A stretch of 64,000 nt of DNA from Numida meleagris (taxonomy: Eukaryota > Chordata > Aves > Galliformes > Numididae): positions 11,317,399-11,381,398 of the forward strand of contig NC_034409.1 in the NCBI RefSeq assembly GCF_002078875.1, read 5' to 3'. Below are positions 38,567 to 49,711 of the stretch, piece by piece. The notes under the pieces were generated by a model, which saw only the letters and a list, made by a program, of their open reading frames with translations, searched no databases and was not told where the DNA came from. How positions within the stretch are numbered: position 1 is the first letter of the stretch; each line of letters starts with the position of its first letter. The position numbers were made by a program, and so were the translations under genes.

Positions 38567-38714
38567 TTAGTTTGTTTCTCCTCAGATTGTTGCCGCTGTT
38601 CTTTGCTCTCAGGGCCATCTTCTTACCCTTTTTCCCTTTTCCCGGGACGTGGGCCCGTGGGTCCCCCGTCCCCTTACTCACGGAACCGGGCCGAACACCC
38701 ATAAACCGTCGACA

Positions 38715-41700
38715 TGTCTCAGTTATATTTTGAAAAAACTCATTTTCTGTAATTGTGCCCTAATTTGCTCTCCACCAGAAGAGAATTGTTTTTGGACACT
38801 TAAGCAAATAGCTCGCTATAAACATTTTGAATATATAGACACAGCTTCCTGATGTAATTTTTTCTCAGCAGCAAGGAAACAAACCTAAAGTTTGAGTCTT
38901 GGTTTACTGTGGGTTTTATTGAAATATATTAAAAAGTTCAGCTTCAACATGAAAAGCTATGAATTTTTAAACATGTAGTTTCATACAGGCTTCCTAGATT
39001 ACTGGAAAGAACATATGGATGATGGACTTATTTCATCCTTATATATCTAAACATTGATATATACATATTATGGGTTTCCCATGGGTTCTGATGGTATCAA
39101 CACTCGTAGTAACTCACAACTACCACATATGAAGTAAACAGCTTTTTGGAGTAACATTTATATACAATTTTTTTAAAGCTAATTGTAACATTTGAAGTGC
39201 TACTGATACAGCTGCAATGCATAAAAGGAGACAGATGAGTCAGTTCTGTTAAAAGATGCAGAAGGAATATGGGAGTGAATTTCAATATCTACTGAAATAA
39301 ATGGAAAAATCTGAATTCACTTTCGTGGCACAGGCCCACACCCTTATTTTTGCCTTTAGACAGTTGTCTCCTCCATATGCCTTACCTGAAGAGTTCTAGT
39401 TTTGGAAGAAAATTGTGATTTACTGATGTTCTGTGAAAATAAAGAAGTGTTATACCCACTGCAGTAAAGCTTCGAGGTGGATTTGATTCTAAATAGGTAA
39501 GTAAAAGAGAAAGAAGAATGGCAATCAACTCATCTTCCATTGTTCACCTGAAAGGTGAGAACTGCTGTGAATGTGAGAACTCCAGTCAGATTTTGAAAAT
39601 AGTCATGCAGCCAATGTTACACACCAAGCAACACTGAATAAGCATGTTCCATGATTATATAAAACTCTGTTTAAAAATGAGGAAAATAAATGCATCCTCT
39701 CATAGAGACTGCACTCCATTCCTTAGCAGCAGAGAAGATGACAGACCACTTAACATGACATAGCATAGGAATGAACTGTGCAAGTGCACTGATGTATGCC
39801 TGTAGCCTGTACAACATGCAAATGGCTTGTGACAGTTTATGTAAGTAGTTCTTTTTTTTTCCTTGCACAGTAGGCTCCCTGTTCAACATAATTTTCAGAT
39901 GAATATTGTTGTTGACACAAATAGCATCTCCAAAATGTTCTGGAGTGTGCATGATGCAGTTACAAATTCAGATAGAAAAGTCATGATGAAGTAGAATGTT
40001 TGCAATGAAAATAAAGAAAAATCAGGTCTTTCTTGTTTAGTAGGCATGTCACCAAGGAAGAATTAGGGAAATGGATTGGTCTATAAAAGATGACTAATGA
40101 TGGAACAATGGATGCAGACAGTCGAGAAATAGGACTAGGAGGTATATCTGCCTTTAAATTCAATAACTTTGATTTTTAGTAGCTTCCAGACAATTTCATC
40201 CCCTTTGAATTTAGTAGGAGTTGAAGTTGATTTTCTTTACTGATAGCTAGAAGATACAGCTAGAAGATTATTGAGTAGTTTGTACCTAATTTCTCAACTG
40301 TGTGTGATATCAGTGACTACTGAGGTGATGATATAGCCTGTATTCCTAGCACAGCATAAGAACAGCAAGAAGTGTTTTAAATACACCTAGGTCAGCAAGG
40401 TGAATCTTGACTAGATAAGCATCATGGTGGATAAGTTAAGATGAAGATTTTGGCGGAGAAGGAATCAGGAAACTGCAGTCGTAGGTAATGCCGTGGTGTT
40501 GGTAGTAGGATGATCAGCAGACTTGAGGAGGCAATAGGCTACAGCATATAGTTGACAACAAAATTCCTGGCAATTCTTCCCCATCAGGGAGATTTGTCTG
40601 GCTTGGGGAAGGACATCACAGTGCAGCTGCCTTCTCAGTGACTCTTAATGCTGCTCATTTTCTTAGTGACTCTAGAATAATAATAATAACAAGAGCCTCC
40701 AGCCACACATTTGTCACCAAAGTTGTTCCACAAGTCTCAGTGCCAAAAGAGTCTCAGTCGGTGTCCCCAAATGCAGCCAGCATCATTTATCAGACAGAAC
40801 AGAACCTCACCAGTTGCTCATGCAGGAAATTGAGGATCTCCAGTCTCCTCAGCATAACAAATGTGAGAGATATGTTTCTGGTAGACGTACACAAATAACA
40901 CCTCTCAAGCTGTTGTGTCTCAGTGTACTTCCTAATTTGATAATTTAAATTGTCTAATTACAAGTTCTTTTAAACACAGAGAACCTCTTTTTATTACTAC
41001 TGTTTTGTTTCAGAGGTAGCTCAATGGATTTCAACTCTGTTTTCATTTAACTTCAGAGAGAATTAAACTGTTCAAAAACAAACGTAGGCAGAAAACAGGA
41101 TCAAATCTCACTGTAGTACTGCTTTCTGCTGCAGAATTACAGACACAGGGTACAAGATGCATCCCTGGTATGGAAAAGAACATATATTCATAAATTTGAA
41201 GGCCAAAAAAATTATTATGATGATCATTTATGCCTTCCTGCATAGTTCAAGTTATGGAATTTCCTAGAAGTAATTCCAATGTCAAAACTAATAATTGATA
41301 GCTGAACACACCCTGAGAATGGTGGGAGTTTTTCCATAATGATGATACAGTGTAGACTAGTACTCCCTGTAATGCTCTACAGTAATTCCTTTACTAAAAG
41401 AGAAAATGCAGAAAATCTCACCTTTAAAACTTTCTTTGAAAACATTTTTTCAGCATTCTCCTGTATCATATTATACGTTTTTTATATACATACATATATA
41501 TTCTTACTATATGTAAGTCATTATCTATATATAGTTAGATTGAACTTGGCTTTCAAAAGCAAATCTATTGTTATAATACTAGCACCTCAGCTACTAGAGA
41601 TATTCATTATCAGTTTGTTCAAATATCAGATCTGACAAATAGGAGACCTAACACATAGCACGCACACCACAGATGCACTTCTAAAGTGAGGGTATGTTTA

Positions 41701-44700
41701 TAATGAACAGTGTATGTGGCTTGATCTCATCAGGTTCTGCTTTGTATTGCCCTTCTGTTGGACACGGGACATGGTCTATACTTGAGATCCCCATGACTTT
41801 AGGGACAGAAGTATTTTAACATGCAAGAATGATCTCAGGCAGTTTTATGTGGGTGTTCGATATATCTACCTTTAGCTGTGTCAGGGTTAGTGTGGCATTA
41901 AGAAACTGGTTATTTGGTGCAAGCAGATTGCAGTCACTCAGATAACACTCTTATGAACAGATCTGCCCAACTGGAGGCTGAAAAAGAATTTCATCTTAAT
42001 GATGTTATTTCAAGGCAATGAGTCAGTTCTCAATTCATGCAGAATGGGTTTAACTTGCTGAAGTCAAGAAAGCTGTAAGGAAACCCAAAGTAGCCAGATG
42101 AGCATAAAGTCATTTTTCAAAAGTCCCTGAAATGGTGATGCTACCTGTCAAGAGCTTACCACCCAGCTTCTGTGGCAAAGGGCATTTCTCATCAGAGCTC
42201 CAGTAAGCAGATTTCATAACACCACTGAACCTATCAGCAACCAACCACAATGGAAAAAGTACAGAAGAAGGAAACTGATGAACTTCACGGTCTCTCATCT
42301 GCTCTGGAATAGCCATGCAGCCATTGGAATTCCACTCCTAGTTTACTGCATAATTATTGTTCTATTTCTTTTGGAAATGACTGATTTTTATCAGTCTTGA
42401 TAGCACCTCCCCTGGAAAAGGTCAGCGTCTCCCCAGGGAGGTACTGCTCACAGCCTTTGAGAGATTGCCTGGGAGTCATACCCGTTTGTCAGCTGACCTT
42501 TAAATACAAAAATGTCAGTTTGCTAACCAGAAAGTTTCATTTGTTTAAATTCTTGGTGTTATTCTGACACGATTTATGATTTAAAACATTTATCAGATGC
42601 TTTCCTACCCTGTGATCTCTTGATAATGCTACAGTGTTAATCTTTGAGGTCATATACTAGGCAGACTGTTTTTCTAGCACACATATGTAAGCTTAATCTA
42701 AATAGTTTACTCTGTCATTCAACAGCTTATAAGGAAATTCAGACATGAGTTCAAAGAAATATCTGAAAATTTCCACAAGCTTTTACCCAGAAGGGCTAGG
42801 AATACTCCTCCTGATTCTGTCCCTGCTTAGCAATCTTGTGAAAATTGGAAAAAGATTGATGCCATGAGTTTCAATAAATCGGAGCTCTCTTCTGCAAAAC
42901 AAATATCATACTCACCCTCTCTGTGCTAAAGGGGCAAATATCAAGGATTTGACTGAAGTCAATGAGAGTGCAAAACCGTTTTCCAGCCAAGGATTTGGCT
43001 TGACATTTGTAGTGTTGAGAGAGTGTAGTTGCATGAATATGAGTCATACAGCTTTGAAGCATAAATTTAGACACACTTTCACAAATTCATAGGCTTCTTC
43101 CGTTGCTGCCCATATTAAGAATTACAGCCATGATATTAGGCTTTTTAGTGAACTTATACATTAGTCAGTAGCTGAATGTAAAAAATCTCTTGCTGGACTA
43201 TTTTTGGATCTCATTTTTTCTTGTTGCAGCTCTATGTGGAGAATAGAAGGTTGGGCTCTCATGGACCAACTCCTAGGCGCCACTCACATAGTTTATAGAG
43301 TACATGCAGTAGAGTAAATGCAAATCTTCCTTAGAAATTAGCTGAGTCTGCTGCACAACTTTTCCTCTTGGGTTGCTCAGATAGACAACCTACCAAAAGG
43401 CATGGGGAACATTTCTTCCCCCAGCAAGTTTCTTTCCAAAGAGAACTGAGGAAAAAGAGCACACAGGTAACCACTGTATGAGGACCAGGGCTTTGGGACA
43501 TGATATGGAGCATGCCCATCTCTAGCACTTTTGTTGAAAAGAGGAAACAGTGAGGTTATCTTATCTGACTGTTTATTATCAGTTGAAATTCGGCTTTATC
43601 CGGACACCTCATATGGACTCAAATGCCAGCCTCTCACTCCTGCAAGTGAGGACACAGCGCAAGTCTGAAAGCTGCCCAGACACTGAGCAGGTAAAATAAA
43701 ACTGAATATCACTATCTTTACACTGCAAATGCATTAAAAAGTAAATAAATGAATGAATTAATTAATAAAATCCAAGACACAGTCCAAATTAATCTGTCAA
43801 ATTCAAGGGAAAAATGTTCTTCCGAACTCCAGTAATCACCTTGATCATGAGTGTGTGATCACCACACATCAAAGGACAGGGTCTCCCTGCAGTTCCCTGG
43901 CATGCTGACAGAGCCATGCTGATGGTCTGTCTCCAGCTGCGCCCCTTAAGCATTGCTTCAGGCAAAGATGCACACATACACAAACCCCAAATTGTTTTCC
44001 TACCTCTGCTTCATGTAACATCCCCTTAATGTAATTCTGAAGCTCACATTATCCCTTTTAGTCACAGCACTGCAGACTGTTGGTGTTAAGGTAATTATCT
44101 ACGATGACCCTGAAGTCCTTCTTGGAGTCTAATGTACCTAACCTGCTCATTACCATAATATCTGAGTTTCCAAAACATCAAGGCATCTGAGTCAGTCATG
44201 TCAATCTGTAGAAAACAGCCTGGAGAGAAGTAGTGAAGGAACGTAGATGATAATAAAGATTCAGGAGCAGAACTACAGGATTTTAAAATCACAGAGGCAT
44301 TTATTTAGGCGATCAAAATAGCAAAGCACATTTTCAGTCATAATAAAAAATGACTGTTACTTTGGAAACACTAGTGCAGAAATCACTTTGAAAAACATAT
44401 CACACCCCTATATTACAGAAAATAACAGGAAATCTTTTTTTACAAAGAAAAAATGGATTCAACAGAAGTGAACTGCAAGTGAAGACTGATGCCACTGTCA
44501 TGTACACTGCAGTAATCTTACTGGAAACAATGTAGTTACATGTGTGTAAGAGGGTTTAAAATTCAAGGTAAGAGAAATTCAGCCTTGCTAGTATTGCTGT
44601 GTTCTGTAGACTGTCATATGAAAATAGTGCACATTATCCAGCATGGCTTCTGATGAATTACATATTCTCTACACCTTGATCAGATCTTTCCCTGGTTATT

Positions 44701-45185
44701 TGTTTCTTTCTGGTTAATCAGTAACTGACCTCCACTTCCAAATTATACAAGCTTCCTAACATCTACAGCTTTGCAGCAGTAATAGAGGAAGTATCAATCG
44801 CACATTTTCTCTTCTGAGTTACACACCTCCTATTTGTCACTGTACTGTGGGAACAGTCACACTGGAACAGTGCCTCAGGCTGGGAATCATCTCACCTCAC
44901 TTTTCATGTCAACATCTAAGGAAGTCAAACTCAGCTCTTCTTTTTGCAAATTACAGGCTTTTCTGTATTAGCACACAAATGGCATCTGCTTTAGGGGTAG
45001 GTGAGTCATGATCTAAAAGTGCCTGTTTCTCTTTTTTGGCTGCAAAGGGAGCCAAGCGCAACTAGATCAAATGTAGCCTTCCACACTAGACAGCTACACA
45101 GAGTCAGCTGAATATCACCCCCACAGATTACAACTCTGACAAATCATACGCATGTTTTAAACCCTATTTTTTCGGTAAAGCATTC
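38715..45185. other. Unique DNA, no gene recognised
   Basis: About 6.5 kb with no recognised repeat family or gene. Small simple repeats occur: AATAAT near 40676-40690, TA-rich at 41487-41520 and AAAT/GAAT units at 43741-43770. Open frames are under 100 codons with no recognisable domain. Confidence 0.5.
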
Positions 45186-45193
45186 TTTTAACA
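45186..45193 (+). repeat. 8-bp hAT target-site duplication (left), TTTTAACA
   Basis: Identical to 46315-46322 and immediately outside the hAT terminal inverted repeat. Eight-base duplications are the hallmark of hAT transposition. Confidence 0.9.
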
Positions 45194-45398
45194 TAGCCAT
45201 GTCCAACCCATGGCCCGCAGGCCACACACGGCCTGGCACAGCTCGCACTGCAGTTGCACTCGGCCCTGTGCCATCATGGTGGCAGCTCTTCCCACCAAGC
45301 AGCTCGGCCTGGCCCTCAGTATGAGCCAAACATCAGTGTGCTATGAACCCCATCTGGGATAAAACCAGGGCACAAGGCCCAGAGCAGAGCCAGCTCAA

Positions 45399-45608
45399 GT
45401 GATGGCAAATAAGTTTATGCACTTTGATACATTGTCTAAACACAATCCTGCAAACAGCAAAGAATATACAGCCATGATTTCTGTTTTGATGAAGGAATTT
45501 GAGAACAGGTTTCAAGACTGCCAAAAAGATCATCAATTTTTTGCTTTATTTGTGACTCCATTTTCAGGCAACATAAATACATTACTTGAGTTACTTCCAC
45601 AAAAATAA
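45399..45608 (+). pseudogene. hAT transposase fragment
   Basis: A 69-codon frame from ATG at 45399 to TAA. The core similarity is a short stretch, LMKEFENRFQDCQKDHQFFALFVTPFSGNINTLLELL (residues about 30-66), typical of a region of Charlie-type hAT transposases lying upstream of the dimerisation domain. No zinc finger, catalytic DDE residues or dimerisation region remain. It is not expected to be functional. Confidence 0.65.
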
Positions 45609-45728
45609 CATATCCCATTGGTTGTATGTTTTTGTTGCTGTCTTTTTGATATGCTTTAATTAAAAAAAAACATTAAAAATTAGAATAAATGTTGTTACTT
45701 ACATACATTAACTATATTATATATTCTA

Positions 45729-46244
45729 TGAGGGCTACTCTGAAAATAGTGCCTCTTATTTTATTATATTGGCCCACAGAGGAAGACGTTGGTGGTATGG
45801 CAGTAGAAGTTGAACCTTCCCTACAATATCTTGTTACGTTTTGTGACAGATGGCAGCAGAGGAGCAGTCTGACAAAATGGCGTCTGACATTGGAAGGTGT
45901 GGAACTGAATCCTTCCATGCAGAAAAATTACAGCCACTGACATCCATTGACACTTGCTGAACATTTATGGAGACCAACCAGTGGATGTGATCACAGTAAG
46001 GTGGTGGATGGTGTGTTAGAGTGGTGACAGCGACAGTGCGTCACCTCTGCTGCAAATTGTTCTGATCATAGCATGCAGCCTCTTGTTCATCACTGGCAAA
46101 AATGCATAGCTAATGGTGGTGGCTGTGTTGAAAAATAGTGGTTTGTAGCTGATTTGCTCTATTAAATAGTGTTATTGTGCTCTTTGTATCAGTTGTAGCA
46201 TCCATGGAAACAAATAGGAGGCATTATTTTCAGAGCAACCTTCA
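45729..46244. mobile_element. Mariner (Galluhop/Mariner1-like) non-autonomous element, 516 bp, nested in hAT
   Basis: It starts TGAGGGCTACTCTGAAAATAG and ends with a sequence whose reverse complement is TGAAGGTTGCTCTGAAAATAA. The terminal inverted repeats are about 27 bp (continuing TGCCTC on both sides). TA dinucleotides flank both ends (45727-45728 and 46245-46246), the mariner target duplication. The size and termini fit short deletion derivatives of the chicken mariner. The interior has fragments such as GATGGCAGCAGAGGAGCAGTC (in part, 45848-45867) shared with the second copy at 56733-56984. No intact transposase. Since it lies inside the hAT, it inserted later. Confidence 0.92.
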
Positions 46245-46314
46245 TAGCTACAACCCAATACAATTCCTCTTCATTCAGTGTGGCCCCGGCAAGACAAAAG
46301 GTTGGACGCCCACG

Positions 46315-46322
46315 TTTTAACA
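46315..46322 (+). repeat. 8-bp hAT target-site duplication (right), TTTTAACA
   Basis: Exact partner of 45186-45193, immediately after the right terminal repeat ending …GACGCCCACG. Confidence 0.9.
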
Positions 46323-47084
46323 GATCTTTTGGCAACTAACATGCACTCTAGAAAAGAGAGCTTTCTGTACCAGTCCTCCCTGCCAACATACAGGGTCATG
46401 CAGAGAATTCTCTGCCACTGTCTCTCTCTCTCTTAGACAAGCACTTTGCTGTTTTTGAAAGGAAAGTAGTCCAAAATTGTATATTTGCCTTCTAACTGAT
46501 CTTAGTCCTCTGTGGCCTCACCTATAGGTAAGTATTTTACTAAAGAGATGAATGCAACAATATTTAAAGAATACTATTAAGAAATCAGATACATCTTGTT
46601 ACAGCTGTAGCTATTCCAGGAAAACCCATATGCTCTGTGCAATGTGGTGTTGTATGCTGCCAAATACTCATGCAGCTAAGTGGTGTCTGTTCTCGTTCAC
46701 TTCAAGCTCTTTCCTTCCCATTGCCACTGTGGGTATCCAACCATCCATGATGGGCTAAAGGTACAGCAATGCAGATGCACAAGTTAAATATCTGGACCAA
46801 AACAATCCATTAGCAAGTAGTTCTGGTCTGCAACTATCTGATCTGTGTAGACAGTGAAGGGCACTGGCTAGGTCACCCTCTGCTCTTTATTTTCACTTCC
46901 GTTGTAACAGTAACATGAAGGCAAAAATGTAATTTACATATGTAAAGTGGATGGAGGTTGTTACAGTTCATTGCAGGAATCATTATGCAAAATACATCTC
47001 AAGAGATGTGTTTTACTTACAAATAAAAATAAAATAAATGTATATCCCAGATGATCAAGAAACTCTTGGTAGAAAATTCCAGGT
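46323..47084. other. Unique DNA, no gene recognised
   Basis: Short unique interval between the hAT element and a CR1 tail. It has a TCTC run near 46423-46434 and one 68-codon frame (46552-46758) with no domain. Confidence 0.5.
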
Positions 47085-47273
47085 AGAAACTCGCAGGAGG
47101 AACACATTGTCCAGGGAGGTTGTGGAGTCTCTCTTCCTCAGGATATTCAAAATTCCAATCCATAAAATGCTGAGAAAGCACCTCTAGATGGCCTGCTTGA
47201 GCAGGAGTCTTGGACCTATTGTCCTTCAGAGGTCCCTTCCAGCTTCAACCATTCTGTGATTCTGTGAAAATTC
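47085..47273 (+). mobile_element. CR1 LINE 3' tail
   Basis: Contains 'ccagggaggttgtggagtct' (47112-47131), 'tggcctgcttgagcagg' (47189-47205), 'cagaggtcccttccagctt' (47227-47245) and terminal ATTCTGTGATTCTGTGA (47251-47267), the order seen in CR1 subfamilies with an ATTCTGTG tail. It is noncoding 3' sequence only, 5'-truncated. Confidence 0.85.
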
Positions 47274-49339
47274 TCACAAAGCAACTGTTAGGAATGCTGA
47301 TCCGTAGGAAACAGAATTGCTGCATTTGTACCCATGCTCCAAAAGCAACCTGTGAAACCACTTTTGAATAGGCAGAACTGCTGATGCTGTTAGAGATTTT
47401 TGTTCATTCAGCTATCCCATTAAAACAGAGTTGTAGACCTAATCTTTGCCATGTGAAGTAATTGGAATGTCATGTCCCTTGCTCTGCATGGTCACCTTCA
47501 GCAGTTACTTCACAGCGAAGATCCAATTTCTGTTATGCAATTTCAACTATAACATGTATCCATTTTACCACATAATAGCAGCTTTCATTTCTATTGATTT
47601 TAAGATGATTCTTACATAGCAGATGTTGGAGTTACTCTTACTTCAATCTGTTCATAAACAGTTGGAGGAAATCGTGAAGTTGTTTGCAAATTAACTGATC
47701 TAGAGAAAAATCATGTGCAATAATAAAATTCATAAGACTCCAGTACACAGCAGGGTAGTATTTTCAAGGTACTGAAACTGCACAGAAATAGATGAGTTTC
47801 TTTTTCTTCACAAATTCTACCTATATAACCTAAATTGACCCTCTCCACAGAAAGCACTTAAAAAATACATACTTCACTGTGCTTTCGTTATCTGTTCATC
47901 TTTTAGATTGGCTTAGACTTCAAAATCAAGATCTGCCAAATGAAAACTGAGATTTGAAAGCCAAATAAGGGCATCTTGATGAACCTTTATGTTTGTAATA
48001 TTTCTATTATTTTGCAAATAGAAGCACTGAGACACATACGATTCAGTGACTCACATGAAATCTCCAATTTCAAAGAGACAACAGCAATTCTGGTTTTCAG
48101 TCCTTATCTTATATCTTTAGCCCACAGTCATAGAACCACACTGTTAGGACATTTGCACCGGTTTACACTGACTATCCTCTGTATCTTCTAAAGTTATTGT
48201 AGCTTCAGCATTGAACAACAGTGTCTCATGCACATGGCAGTATTTTTTGCAAATTCAGAGTTTATAAAAGTCTTCTTTTGTTATTTTGTTGTTAAGTTGA
48301 GAGAAACACTGAAGGAATTTGTTTTTAATGTTTTTCCCAGAGGATGACGTGCAAAATTATCTCATTCTATTTTCTGCGTACAGTTTGTCTAGAACATTTT
48401 TTAAATCCTTCTTCAAAGTCTTTTGGGGGAGATTACATGGAAAATTCTTACATGACATTGAATTTTGATAGGATTTTAAAAATTTATCTGAGAAGTTCTT
48501 CCTTTAAAACCTCCTATAGAAGATTTACTTTAAGAACACTTAAAAAAATCAGGTAGTGTAAGAATTATATTTTTTTCCACAGAAAAGCTTAAATGTCGTT
48601 CCAATCATTATAGAAAAAACATATAAAGACAAACAAATTATCTTTTTATTTGTTACTTTTTAAACATAAGCCTCATGTATTTACTAGAGCAGCCATTGTT
48701 TTAAGTACTTGCTTGCTTTGTAGATTTTGCATTAAGGAAGTATAATAGGAAAGAGAGACCAGTTAGAGACCAGACTGGCTGAATTAGAGGAGCTCAAAAA
48801 GATAGGCAAATATATCTGCAGCACTTTAACAGGCATTTTGGAGTCATCTAATCTTCAAACAGGCACAAGCCCTGTCTAAAAAGCAAACTGACAGGAGAAG
48901 TTGTTCATTAAGGAGTGGGTCAGAAATACCATAGATGATGAAAATGGTAAAAAAACATCACATATGAAAGCCTTCCCTTGGTGAACAGGTAGGAAAGAGG
49001 CAGGATGTCCTCAGAGAAATCTGCTTGAAATGAAAATAATTGTGGAAATGAGTGTGTCATAAGTACACAGAACTGACAGTTAGAAATCATCGAGAAATCA
49101 TCAGTCAAGAGCTCCGTAGCATAAAGAATGCATTTGTGAGTGTGTAGAACAGTACTGTTTGAGTAAAAAAAAAAAAAAAAGCAACTAAACATGATTTCTT
49201 TTAGGGGATATTCTTTAGAAGTATATTAGAGGTCACTGAAAGGATCAAGAAATACATTAATAGTAATAAAAATAAATGATTGATTTATTCTATCCTGGTT
49301 TCCAATAAGTCTTTAAAGGAAACTATGAAGCAATGGGTT
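47274..49339. other. Unique DNA, no gene recognised
   Basis: No gene or repeat family assigned. A/T-rich with short frames; poly(A) at about 49165-49180. The interval 48700-49250 may hold more of an old CR1 (it precedes the relic at 49340) but I could not align it convincingly. Confidence 0.4.
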
Positions 49340-49660
49340 AAGAGAGGAGGCTCTGGCAAGTACATTAAAAAAAAAAAAAAGACAAAACATAGGAAACTGG
49401 TAAAAGGAACGAGTAAACAGTTCTACAGGTAATGGAGATCAGCAGTGGATTCTGAAAGGATTTTTGCTGCTGACCCAGCTTAATACATTCATAAATGACA
49501 TAGAAAAGAGTAATCAATGATAAGTTTTGTGGATGGCACAGAATTACTAAAGTTAGTAAGATGAGAGTCAAATAACCGACAAGACTGGGCAATAAAATGT
49601 CAGATAAAATTCAGTGAAGATAAATGTAACTTGATACCAATTTTTTAAAACAGTTCTAGC
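49340..49660 (+). mobile_element. Ancient CR1/L3-like reverse-transcriptase relic
   Basis: Segments such as 'cataggaaactggtaaaagg' (49388-49407), 'cattcataaatgacatagaa' (49486-49505), 'ttgtggatggcacagaatta' (49527-49546) and 'gactgggcaataaaatgtca' (49582-49601) follow in the order of ancient amniote CR1 ORF2. The second corresponds to the FINDL/FINDME segment, the third to FADDT (here FVDGT) and the fourth to DWAIKWQM-type residues. It is frameshifted and contains stops, clearly older than the CR1s with clear tails. It directly abuts the minus-strand CR1 at 49712. Confidence 0.7.
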
Positions 49661-49711
49661 TTCAGAAAAAGTGAATTCTGAGCTGGCTCTTACTTCTCAG
49701 GTATGATAACT

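Larger units (their letters stand above)
38192..38714 (+). mobile_element. Endogenous-retrovirus LTR, complete, plus orientation
   Basis: A complete 523-bp LTR. It starts TGTCATGGTTTTATG and ends CATAAACCGTCGACA. The reverse complement of the end, TGTCGACGGTTTATG, matches the start as an imperfect terminal inverted repeat with the canonical TG…CA ends. Internal layout fits U3-R-U5: a TATA box at 38351-38357, an AGTAAA polyadenylation-type signal at 38561-38566, then a GC-rich U5 including CCCGGGACGTGGGCCC (38640-38655). Two relatives occur in the window (35826-36075 and 63910-64000, both minus). No gag, pol or env sequence is attached, so it is solo or the product of rearrangement. The left flank is a CR1 half and the right flank is unrelated unique DNA with no matching duplication. 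I do not assign a named family. Confidence 0.9.
45194..46314 (+). mobile_element. hAT (Charlie-like) DNA transposon, internally deleted, carrying a nested mariner
   Basis: The left end reads TAGCCATGTCCAACC followed by CATGGCCCGCAGGCCACAC; the right end, in reverse complement, reads CGTGGGCGTCCAACC. Both resemble the 'CAGGGGTGTCCAACC' terminus of Charlie-type hAT elements, and a perfect 8-bp duplication TTTTAACA flanks them. Between the ends a plus-strand frame (45399-45608, 69 codons) contains EFENRFQDCQKDHQFFALFVTPFSGN, resembling part of a Charlie-type hAT transposase and of domesticated relatives such as ZBED/GTF2IRD2-like proteins. Only this fragment of transposase remains. A mariner occupies 45729-46244. 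Without it the hAT is about 603 bp, so it is a non-autonomous deletion derivative. Confidence 0.88.

Noticed and set aside
45689..45940. 83-codon frame as a mariner transposase
   Set aside because: It starts outside the mariner, crosses its terminal repeat, and shows no transposase motif; the mariner is a deletion derivative.
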